A DNA stretch of 20,319 nucleotides. Origin: JBEGTT01 sp041179245. GTDB lineage: Bacteria > Pseudomonadota > Gammaproteobacteria > Burkholderiales > Rhodocyclaceae. The translations under genes were made by a program, and so were the position numbers. The notes beneath the pieces are model-generated. The model was not told the DNA's origin. It did not search any database and worked only from the letters and a program-made list of their open reading frames with translations. The stretch lies in NCBI GenBank assembly GCA_041179245.1, contig JBEGTT010000066.1, positions 1 to 20,319 of the forward strand. The letters are read 5' to 3'. Of the stretch, positions 9,570 to 14,759 are shown one piece after another. Position 1 is the first letter of the stretch, and every line of letters starts with the position of its first letter.

Positions 9570-10811
9570 ATGACATCTCACATCAAGATTCCAGCAGGTG
9601 GGCAGAAAATCGTTCCGGGGCAAGCTACCCCAAATAACCCCATCATTCCCTTTATTGAAGGGGACGGTATCGGGATTGACATTACGCCAGTCATGATCAA
9701 AGTGATTGATGCTGCAGTAGCAAAAGCTTACAACGGCGAAAAGAAAATTCATTGGATGGAGGTTTACGCGGGTGAGAAATCGACTCGTTTGTATGGTCCG
9801 GACGAATGGCTGCCGAAAGAAACTTTCGATGCGTTGAAGGAATACTCGGTGTCCATCAAGGGTCCGATGACGACGCCGGTCGGCGGCGGTATTCGTTCCT
9901 TGAACGTGGCGTTGCGTCAAGAGCTTGACCTGTATCAGTGCGTTCGGCCAGTTCAATACTTTAAGGGTGTTCCCTCGCCTTTGAAGCATCCTGAACTGAC
10001 CAATATGGTTATCTTCCGTGAGAACACTGAAGATATTTACGCAGGTATCGAATGGTCGGCGGAATCTGAAGGTGCCAAGAAAGTTATCGACTTTCTGCAA
10101 AAGGAAATGGGCGTTAAGAAAATCCGTTTTCCAGCTACGTCAGGTATCGGCATTAAGCCGATTTCGATTGAAGGCACCACTCGTTTAGTTCGTGCCGCCC
10201 TCAAGTACGTTATTGCCAACGACCGCAAGTCGCTGACCATCGTACACAAAGGCAACATCATGAAATTTACGGAAGGGCTGTTCCGAGACATCGCCTATAA
10301 GGTGGCTCAGGAAGAATTTGGCGCTCAGTTGATCGACGACGGCCCTTGGTGCCATTTCACCAACCCGAATACCGGGCGTGAAGTGACAGTCAAGGATTCC
10401 ATCGCCGACGCATTCCTACAACAAATCTTGCTCCGTCCCGCCGAATACGACACCATCGTGACAACCAACCTGAATGGCGACTACATCTCAGACGCACTGG
10501 CAGCTCAAGTCGGTGGTATTGGAATTGCGCCGGGTGCCAATATTTCGGATCACTACGCCTGCTTTGAGGCGACTCACGGCACAGCGCCGAAATACGCAGG
10601 GCTGGACAAGGTAAACCCGGGTTCGCTAATCCTTTCGGCTGAGATGATGCTTCGTCACCTTGGTTGGGTGGAAGCCGCTAACCTCATCGTTAAGTCGATG
10701 GAAGCTGCCATTGGCGATAAACAGGTGACCTATGATTTTGCGCGCCTGATGGAGGGAGCCAATGAGCTGTCTTGCTCTGAGTTTGGTGATGCCATGATTG
10801 CGCGGCTGTAA
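9570..10811 (+). CDS. icd: Isocitrate dehydrogenase, NADP-dependent, dimeric type
   Basis: 413 aa, collinear with the E. coli Icd family. ATG 9570 is chosen over GTG 9564 because GGAG (9561-9564) sits at the right distance before the ATG. The active-site stretch IRSLNVALRQELDLY is present, with S110 equivalent to the E. coli serine phosphorylated by AceK (S113). The FRENTEDIYAG motif is also present. NADP preference is indicated by the K-Y pair in GTAPKYAG and the Y and R in TYDFARLM, the residues that set NADP specificity in E. coli Icd. Catalyses isocitrate to 2-oxoglutarate plus NADPH. Located 30 nt after the monomeric isozyme, with a strong terminator behind it. Confidence 0.97.
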   Translation: MTSHIKIPAGGQKIVPGQATPNNPIIPFIEGDGIGIDITPVMIKVIDAAVAKAYNGEKKIHWMEVYAGEKSTRLYGPDEWLPKETFDALKEYSVSIKGPMTTPVGGGIRSLNVALRQELDLYQCVRPVQYFKGVPSPLKHPELTNMVIFRENTEDIYAGIEWSAESEGAKKVIDFLQKEMGVKKIRFPATSGIGIKPISIEGTTRLVRAALKYVIANDRKSLTIVHKGNIMKFTEGLFRDIAYKVAQEEFGAQLIDDGPWCHFTNPNTGREVTVKDSIADAFLQQILLRPAEYDTIVTTNLNGDYISDALAAQVGGIGIAPGANISDHYACFEATHGTAPKYAGLDKVNPGSLILSAEMMLRHLGWVEAANLIVKSMEAAIGDKQVTYDFARLMEGANELSCSEFGDAMIARL

Positions 10812-10843
10812 ATATCTCCGGAAAACCGTGGGAAAGCTCACAA

Positions 10844-10877
10844 AACCCCAGTGCCTTGCAAAGGCGCTGGGGTTTTT
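10844..10877 (+). terminator. Intrinsic terminator after icd
   Basis: AACCCCAGTGCC (10844-10855) pairs with GGCGCTGGGGTT (10863-10874) around a 7-nt loop, with one G-U wobble, followed by a T-rich tail. It lies 33 nt after the icd stop. Confidence 0.9.
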
Positions 10878-10945
10878 CTTGGGCGCCTCTTACCCGATAG
10901 GCACCTTTAATTTTGCGAAAATACAATATGGAGTGTTAAAAAGAC

Positions 10946-10975
10946 TTGAAGAAACATAGGTTGGCCGACTATAAT
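10946..10975 (+). promoter_or_regulatory. Sigma70 promoter of rpmB-rpmG-tRNA-Leu
   Basis: TTGAAG (10946-10951), an 18-nt spacer, then a perfect TATAAT (10970-10975). The predicted start near 10982 lies 31 nt before rpmB, with GGAG as its ribosome site near 11001. Confidence 0.75.
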
Positions 10976-11012
10976 AGCCGGCTTCTTTGTTTGAGATTTT
11001 TGGAGCTTCATC

Positions 11013-11246
11013 ATGGCGCGAGTTTGCCAAGTTACGGGTAAGGGCCCGATGGTTGGAAACAATGTTTCCCATGCCAACAATAGAACCAAGCGCCGTTTTC
11101 TGCCGAATCTGCAGTATCGTCGTTTTTGGGTTGAAAGCGAAAATCGCTTCGTTCGTCTGCGTGTATCAAATGCCGGCTTGCGTACGATTGACAAGCTGGG
11201 TATCGAAACAGTGCTGGCCGATTTGCGCCAACGCGGTGAAGTCTAA
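11013..11246 (+). CDS. rpmB: 50S ribosomal protein L28
   Basis: 77 aa, the normal length for L28, starting MARVCQVTGKGPMVGN and containing the family signature SHANNRTKRRFLPNLQ. Structural protein of the large ribosomal subunit. The ATG has GGAG about 9 nt upstream. An alternative longer frame over the same bases is a shadow. First gene of a unit with rpmG (19 nt downstream) and tRNA-Leu, the usual rpmB-rpmG pairing in proteobacteria. Confidence 0.98.
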   Translation: MARVCQVTGKGPMVGNNVSHANNRTKRRFLPNLQYRRFWVESENRFVRLRVSNAGLRTIDKLGIETVLADLRQRGEV

Positions 11247-11265
11247 ATAGTGATCGGAGAGTGTC

Positions 11266-11433
11266 ATGGCTAAAGGCGGGCGCGAAAAAATAAAACTAGA
11301 ATCGACTGCAGGTACTGGTCATTTCTACACTACATCTAAGAACAAGCGTACGACTCCACAAAAATTGGAGTTCTTGAAGTACGACCCAACGGTACGTAAA
11401 CACGTCCTGTACAAAGAAATAAAACTTAAGTAG
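11266..11433 (+). CDS. rpmG: 50S ribosomal protein L33
   Basis: 55 aa; begins MAKGGREKIKLESTAGTGHF and ends KHVLYKEIKLK, the typical proteobacterial L33 form. It has no cysteines, so it is the zinc-independent paralogue type. The start ATG 11266 has GGAGAGTG just upstream (11256-11263). It follows rpmB by 19 nt and is followed by tRNA-Leu before the first terminator, so rpmB, rpmG and the tRNA are probably one transcript. Confidence 0.97.
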   Translation: MAKGGREKIKLESTAGTGHFYTTSKNKRTTPQKLEFLKYDPTVRKHVLYKEIKLK

Positions 11434-11454
11434 TCATTGGTTAGAAGTGCCGAT

Positions 11455-11541
11455 GCCGGGGTGGCGGAATCGGTAGACGCAGTGGATTCAAAATCCACCG
11501 CTGGTAACAGTGTGGGGGTTCGAGTCCCCCCCCCGGCACCA
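11455..11541 (+). tRNA. tRNA-Leu (anticodon CAA)
   Basis: 87 nt including an encoded CCA. Acceptor GCCGGGG (11455-11461) pairs with CCCCGGC (11531-11537), with discriminator A. Anticodon stem GTGGA/TCCAC encloses loop TTCAAAA with CAA at 11489-11491, reading UUG. A long class II variable arm follows, then the T arm GGGGG-TTCGAGT-CCCCC (11514-11530). Its 3' end borders the island with the integrase remnant. Confidence 0.97.
11514..11541 (+). other. Candidate attachment site (attL) in the tRNA-Leu 3' end
   Basis: P4-type integrases commonly insert at the 3' end of tRNA genes and restore it. Here the remnant integrase gene begins 174 nt after the tRNA in the same direction, the usual position. 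No direct repeat of this segment was found further right in the window, so the attR partner is missing or outside. Confidence 0.35.
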
Positions 11542-11576
11542 ACAAGGTGTCCAGGTACTTCTAACAAAGTCCAACA

Positions 11577-11608
11577 AACCCAGTAGCCGCAAAGCTTCTG
11601 GGTTTTTT
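11577..11608 (+). terminator. Terminator of rpmB-rpmG-tRNA-Leu
   Basis: AACCCAGtAGC (11577-11587) pairs with GCTtCTGGGTT (11594-11604) with one internal mismatch and a 6-nt loop. The T6 run covers 11603-11608. It lies 36 nt after the tRNA. Confidence 0.88.
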
Positions 11609-11634
11609 GTTGTCCAAAGAGGTGCGAAGAAATG

Positions 11635-11711
11635 CAGTAACAGCCGGAGATTTTTGCAGTAAGATTTACAGTAACTCGACTTTCTTACTGTTTACTGCGC
11701 TGGAGTTACTG
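11635..11711. repeat. Six TTACTG/CAGTAA hexamers upstream of the integrase remnant
   Basis: CAGTAA occurs at 11635-11640, 11657-11662 and 11669-11674; its reverse complement TTACTG occurs at 11685-11690, 11692-11697 and 11706-11711. The two sets face each other just before the integrase ATG at 11715. They could be arm-type integrase or excisionase sites or a repressor operator. Confidence 0.6.
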
Positions 11712-11714
11712 CAA

Positions 11715-12843
11715 ATGGCTGCACAAAACCTACTGACAGACACCACCATTAGGACTGCCAAGCCGGTAGAAAAGCCTATTCGGTTGAACGATGGGGCTGG
11801 TTTATATGTGTGTTGGTACAGCCTAATGGTTCAAAGTGGTGGAGGCTTGATTACAGCACGGCTGGTAAGCGCAAAACTCTATCACTCGGAACATACCCAG
11901 CTACTACACTAGCTACAGCGAGGCAAAAGGCTAGCAAATGCTAGAGAGCTTGTTGCAAACGGAACTGATCCGAGCGAAAACCGTAAGGATGAGAAAGCAA
12001 AACAATCTGCTGAATTAGAAGCCAAGCGGCTTTCAGGTGCCGGTTTGCCAGCAATTGATTCTTTTAAGGCCATCTGCCTTGAGTGGTTAGAGCACGAGCG
12101 AGAGTCAGTTGAGGAGGCCCAATACCTGAAGGCGAAGGCTAGGCAAGAAAAAGACGTTATTCCTTGGCTGGGTACTAAGCCCATAAGAGAAATTACCGCC
12201 CCCGATGTTCTATCCGTTCTCAGGCGTATTGACGAACGGGGCGCTCGTTACACTGCTCACAAAGCCAAGAGCGAAATTAGCCAGTGCTTCCGGTATGCCA
12301 TTGCAACAGGACGGGCTGACCGTGATCCATGCCCGGACTTGAGAGGTGCAATTCCCCCAGCCAAAGAAACACACATCGGCGATTACTGACATCAAGCAGG
12401 CGGCAGAGTTGCTACGTGCGCTTGATGGGTTTAGGGGTACGTTTCCGGTTCAATGCGCCTTACGTCTTGCTCCTATGCTCTTTTGCAGGCCGGGGGAGTT
12501 GCGAAAAATGGAGTGGTCAGACGATGCTGCGGAATGGCGCTACGTTGTATCTAAAACCAAAACCGATCATCTTGTTCCGATGGCAAGTCAGGCGGTCAAA
12601 ATCCTGAACGAGATTTACCCGCTAACCGGACATGGTCGGTACGTTTTCCCCGGAGCACGTGACCATCAAAAGCCAGAAGTGATCGAGCACCAACTAGCCC
12701 ACAAAGTACCTGATGCGCTTGGCACTGCATACAACCGCACCAAGTTCTTAAAAGAACGCAAGGCCATGATGCAGCTATGGGCCGACTACTTGGACAAGCT
12801 GAAAGCTGGTGCTGAGATTATCAAGCTGCCAGTGGCTGCATGA
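11715..12843 (+). pseudogene. P4-type tyrosine integrase, degenerate
   Basis: The full gene can be followed through three frames. It starts MAAQNLLTDTTIRTAKPVEK; a 2-nt TG duplication near 11808-11812 shifts the frame, after which QPNGSKWWRLDYSTAGKRKT reads on. An extra T at about 11939 shifts again, then RELVANGTDPSENRKDE continues. A third shift near 12374 precedes TDIKQAAELLRALDG. The arm-binding, core-binding and catalytic regions are all recognisable, including the first catalytic Arg in CRPGELRKMEW and the likely nucleophile Tyr in GTAYNRT. Between DHQKP and EVIEHQLAH roughly 30-35 residues normally present are missing in frame, including the HGFR (HxxR) catalytic box. Even with the frames repaired the enzyme would be dead. 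Confidence 0.9.
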
Positions 12844-12854
12844 TTGATTTGCTG

Positions 12855-12888
12855 CTTTACATTTAACACGGTGCAGCTTTACGTTTAT
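12855..12888 (+). repeat. Pair of 22-bp-spaced CTTTAC repeats (site A)
   Basis: CTTTACATTTAA (12855-12866) and CTTTACGTTTAT (12877-12888) start exactly 22 bp apart, in the same orientation, each preceded by G. The same motif with the same spacing occurs three times at 14694-14749. Starts 11 nt after the integrase remnant stop. Confidence 0.75.
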
Positions 12889-12931
12889 TCTGCAACTTGC
12901 TCGGATTTCAAATCTAACCCTTTGAAAAGAT

Positions 12932-13081
12932 GTGTCCAAATTTGGACGTACCATTAACAGCCAGCGTGTAGAAGGTGAAGATTTTACGGTTCACAAATTT
13001 GTGAACGGTCGAGCAACGGTAATTGACTGCCACCTGACCATCGAGACAGGCAAAGAGTGGGCGATGTTTGGATGCCGGTAA
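12932..13081 (+). CDS. Possible small protein, 49 aa, unknown
   Basis: A GTG-started frame beginning MSKFGRTINSQRVEGEDF and ending KEWAMFGCR. There is no good Shine-Dalgarno (only GAAAAGA upstream). The composition looks protein-like, but two perfect palindromes (12934-12947 and 12989-13006) lie inside it and may be the real function of this DNA. It could be a small element gene controlled by the repeats at 12855-12888, or a remnant. No family recognised. Confidence 0.3.
   Translation: MSKFGRTINSQRVEGEDFTVHKFVNGRATVIDCHLTIETGKEWAMFGCR
12934..12947. repeat. Perfect 14-bp palindrome GTCCAAATTTGGAC
   Basis: Fully self-complementary with no spacer and centred on AAATTT. It shares the 8-bp core CAAATTTG with the 18-bp palindrome 57 bp downstream (centre to centre). 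Likely a dimeric regulator or replication-type site; the binder is unknown. Confidence 0.7.
12989..13006. repeat. Perfect 18-bp palindrome GTTCACAAATTTGTGAAC
   Basis: Fully self-complementary with no spacer. It shares the core CAAATTTG with the palindrome at 12934-12947. Half-sites GTTCAC/GTGAAC resemble an operator for a dimeric repressor. There is no T-run after it, so it is not a terminator. Confidence 0.75.
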
Positions 13082-13121
13082 ATTTCCCTTCATCTATTCC
13101 AGATTCAAAAATCACAGGTGC

Positions 13122-13143
13122 AAAAAAGGGGCCGAAGCCCCTT
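13122..13143 (-). terminator. Terminator of the minus-strand small-gene operon
   Basis: On the minus strand AAGGGGC-TTCG-GCCCCTT forms a perfect 7-bp stem with a stable UUCG loop, followed by a T-run (plus-strand A run at 13122-13127). It lies 22 nt after the stop of the last gene at 13166. Confidence 0.92.
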
Positions 13144-13165
13144 GGTGTTTGTTTGCTCCAGCAGA

Positions 13166-13489
13166 TCAATACATCGCATCAACTTCTGCGACGAAGGTAT
13201 CAATCTCTTCCTTGGTGTCCGTTGAGAATGGCGTCCAGCTTTCAAGGCTTGGTATTCCCGTTGTCTCTTCTTCGTGAATGTACTCAGCAAGGCAGAGAAT
13301 CATCCCCTCTTGGCGTGGTGTGAGTGGGCCAAAGATTTTCAGCAGTTCGGCTGAGTTGTTGATTTGCTTGTTCACGTACTCCCGAGCGTCAGAGCCGTCC
13401 ACTTGTGGGGCGTTTGCTGCATCAATTAGCTTGGCTAGTGCAGCGATACATTCCACTGATCCTTTGCGCATTTCAGTCTGGTTTGTCAT
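13166..13489 (-). CDS. Unknown small protein, 107 aa (operon gene 5)
   Basis: Last gene of the minus-strand operon. Its ATG overlaps the TGA of the previous gene (ATGA, 13486-13489), with GAGGGGG as ribosome site, so translation is coupled. The protein is acidic and mostly helical in character, with a central GPLTPRQEGMILCLAEYIHE segment and an acidic C-terminus ending DAMY. No signal peptide or membrane segment. No family recognised. A strong terminator follows. Confidence 0.75.
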   Translation of the reverse strand: MTNQTEMRKGSVECIAALAKLIDAANAPQVDGSDAREYVNKQINNSAELLKIFGPLTPRQEGMILCLAEYIHEEETTGIPSLESWTPFSTDTKEEIDTFVAEVDAMY

Positions 13490-13719
13490 GCCAATACCCC
13501 CTCAAGTTCAGCAAGTGCAAGTGTCACATTGCCGTCGCATATTAAAATCTGCTGCATATTGTTCAGTGCTGAGACTAGCTTGGCTGCTTTTTTCGTCCCA
13601 TGCTCATGCTCAAACTTGGCTGCAACTAGCAGGCCGGTATTGAGGGCGTCAAACACTAGAATCGCTGTTCGGGCCAGTGCGTCCACTTCCCTGTCGCTGA
13701 AATCAGAACACTTTGTCAT
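13486..13719 (-). CDS. Unknown small protein, 77 aa (operon gene 4)
   Basis: Starts MTKCSDFSDREVDALARTAI with AAGGAG 8 nt before the ATG, and ends in a 4-nt ATGA overlap with gene 5. Predicted helical throughout (LALAELEGVLA at the C-terminus); no membrane segment. Lies 22 nt after the stop of gene 3. No family recognised; the good ribosome site and tight packing make it a real gene. Confidence 0.75.
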   Translation of the reverse strand: MTKCSDFSDREVDALARTAILVFDALNTGLLVAAKFEHEHGTKKAAKLVSALNNMQQILICDGNVTLALAELEGVLA

Positions 13720-13741
13720 GGTATTAGCTCCTTGCTAGGGG

Positions 13742-13945
13742 TTATTCATTGGCTTTTTGCAACGCCTGTTCGCAAGCACGAAGGATTAACGAAAGCCCCA
13801 AGCATTCACCCTGCGGTAGCGTTAGACCGTCGACGTCGGTATTGCCGATTACGTTAGCAAGAAAGCCAAGTACAGAAATGGCTGGCAGGGTATCTGTGCC
13901 GCTATACCCAAGGAACGGGTTTTGATTGATTTGGTTGTCGGGCAT
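13742..13945 (-). CDS. Unknown small protein, 67 aa (operon gene 3)
   Basis: The frame stays open further upstream, but ATG at 13945 is chosen: it has AGGAG 9 nt before it and begins just after the stop of the 36-aa gene. Starts MPDNQINQNPFLGYSGTDTL; the C-terminal half GECLGLSLILRACEQALQKA is helical. A weak resemblance to small phage or element proteins of the DUF3077 kind is possible but unproven. Confidence 0.7.
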   Translation of the reverse strand: MPDNQINQNPFLGYSGTDTLPAISVLGFLANVIGNTDVDGLTLPQGECLGLSLILRACEQALQKANE

Positions 13946-13950
13946 GGCAA

Positions 13951-14061
13951 TTACTCCTGAACTGGTTGAACGTCTGGTGTTTGGCCTGCTCGGATTGATG
14001 CGCAGTCGTACAGGTGGCCTGCCAATGAGAGTACTGCTGGGTTTGTGGTCGTGGTGTCCAT
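13951..14061 (-). CDS. Unknown very small protein, 36 aa (operon gene 2)
   Basis: Begins MDTTTTNPAVLSLAGHLYDC and ends DVQPVQE. GGAG lies 8 nt upstream of the ATG. The gene fits between the stop of gene 1 (5-nt gap) and the start of gene 3 (5-nt gap), and its own 3' end carries the AGGAG of gene 3. This tight fit is the main evidence that it is translated. No family recognised. Too short for many gene finders. Confidence 0.6.
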   Translation of the reverse strand: MDTTTTNPAVLSLAGHLYDCASIRAGQTPDVQPVQE

Positions 14062-14066
14062 GTTGA

Positions 14067-14294
14067 TTACTCCGCTTTGAAAATTCCACGGACTACACCT
14101 GTAATCCGGGATTGGTTGGTGAATGCTTCAATGTTTGATCCGCACAAAACCAGCTTTCCTGCTTCTGGTGTGCTGTTCGTGTCGATGAACAGAAAATCAC
14201 CCGCTTCGATGTGCTTTCCACATGCGCTGATTGGCTTTGACGCTTTGACGAAAAACTCAGTTTTGACGATGTTGCTGCCGGCTTGCGTGTTCAT
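14067..14294 (-). CDS. Unknown small protein, 75 aa (operon gene 1)
   Basis: First gene of the minus operon; AGGAG lies 8 nt before the ATG. Begins MNTQAGSNIVKTEFFVKASK, followed by a beta-rich stretch with HIEAGDFLFIDTNSTPEAGK and a C-terminal GVVRGIF. That pattern (GD-x-FID ... G ... GVVxG) recalls the beta fold of S24/LexA-type repressor C-domains. However, there is no DNA-binding part and no clear Ser-Lys protease dyad, so at most it is a stand-alone relative. Divergent from the gene at 14408. Confidence 0.7.
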   Translation of the reverse strand: MNTQAGSNIVKTEFFVKASKPISACGKHIEAGDFLFIDTNSTPEAGKLVLCGSNIEAFTNQSRITGVVRGIFKAE

Positions 14295-14336
14295 TTAGTT
14301 GGCTCCTGTAGTTGATTTATTGAGTTACAAGTAACA

Positions 14337-14365
14337 ACACTAGGAATACGCAACAAACAAGTCAA
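14337..14365 (-). promoter_or_regulatory. Candidate promoter of the minus-strand operon
   Basis: On the minus strand TTGACT (plus 14360-14365) and TAGTGT (plus 14337-14342) are 17 nt apart. An inverted repeat GTTAC-AA-GTAAC (14324-14335) lies at the predicted start and could be a second operator. The -10 match is weak. Confidence 0.35.
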
Positions 14366-14376
14366 TAATTATTTAT

Positions 14377-14396
14377 TACCAGTGCGGTTACTGGTA
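14377..14396. promoter_or_regulatory. Inverted-repeat operator TACCAGT-N6-ACTGGTA
   Basis: Perfect 7-bp arms (14377-14383 and 14390-14396) with a 6-bp spacer, in the 113-bp divergent gap between the minus operon and the 14408 gene. It overlaps the likely -10 of the plus gene (TATTAT, 14395-14400). Typical placement for a dimeric repressor controlling one or both directions. Confidence 0.6.
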
Positions 14397-14407
14397 TTAT
14401 TTTGAGT

Positions 14408-14659
14408 ATGGAAAAATCAAAAACACAGCAAGCAATAGAGCTGGTTGATGCAGGCATAAAACCGTTTGCAGCAGCCAAACAGGTTGAGTTATCGCCTAAC
14501 GCCTTATATCTAGCCCTGAAGAAGCGAAGGGAGCAGCAACAGATGGCTAAATGCCCATGCTGCGGTTCAGTCGTTCCTGAAAAGCAGATCAAGCGTGATT
14601 TGGCCTCTGAGATTGCAGAGGGCTTTAATGCTCTAGCCGATGAGCGAATAGGCAAGTAG
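14408..14659 (+). CDS. Small HTH-like protein with CxxC motif, 83 aa
   Basis: ATG 14408 is preferred; an in-frame TTG lies 6 nt upstream. The N-terminal half TQQAIELVDAGIKPFAAAKQ followed by VELSPNALYLALKKR reads like a compact helix-turn-helix of the resolvase or small-regulator kind. Then come a KCPCCGSVVP knuckle, which may bind zinc, and a helical tail. No Shine-Dalgarno is visible, and TATTAT ends 7 nt before the ATG, so the message could be leaderless as for phage cI genes. Candidate binder of the operator just upstream. Function inferred. Confidence 0.65.
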   Translation: MEKSKTQQAIELVDAGIKPFAAAKQVELSPNALYLALKKRREQQQMAKCPCCGSVVPEKQIKRDLASEIAEGFNALADERIGK

Positions 14660-14693
14660 ACGCTTCGCCCCAGCGAGGGCTAGATCAAAGATT

Positions 14694-14749
14694 CTTTACG
14701 TTTAACTCCCATTTGCTTTACAATTAATTCCAGATAGCTTTACATTTAA
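14694..14749 (+). repeat. Three 22-bp-spaced CTTTAC repeats (site B)
   Basis: CTTTACGTTTAA (14694-14705), CTTTACAATTAA (14716-14727) and CTTTACATTTAA (14738-14749) start at exact 22-bp intervals, all in the same orientation. The last ends 10 nt before the ATG of the ATPase-STAS gene. Consensus CTTTACRWTTAA. Two further copies with the same spacing lie at 12855-12888. They occupy nearly the whole 100-bp gap between two genes. Confidence 0.8.
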
Positions 14750-14759
14750 TTGGCCGAAC

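Larger units (their letters stand above)
11440..11565 (+). other. 12-bp stem enclosing tRNA-Leu in the precursor RNA
   Basis: GTTAGAAGTGCC (11440-11451) can pair along its full length with GGTACTTCTAAC (11554-11565), including one G-U wobble. The arms lie 3 nt before the tRNA and 12 nt after its CCA end, so the precursor would fold with an extra outer helix. Likely a processing stem that separates the tRNA from the rpmBG message; the function is inferred. Confidence 0.55.

Noticed and set aside
14694..14749. CRISPR array or plasmid origin as explanation for the 22-bp-phased repeats
   Set aside because: Only about 12 of 22 bases are conserved, repeat number is two or three, no cas or rep gene is nearby and no AT-rich/DnaA-box region was seen; operator sites fit better.
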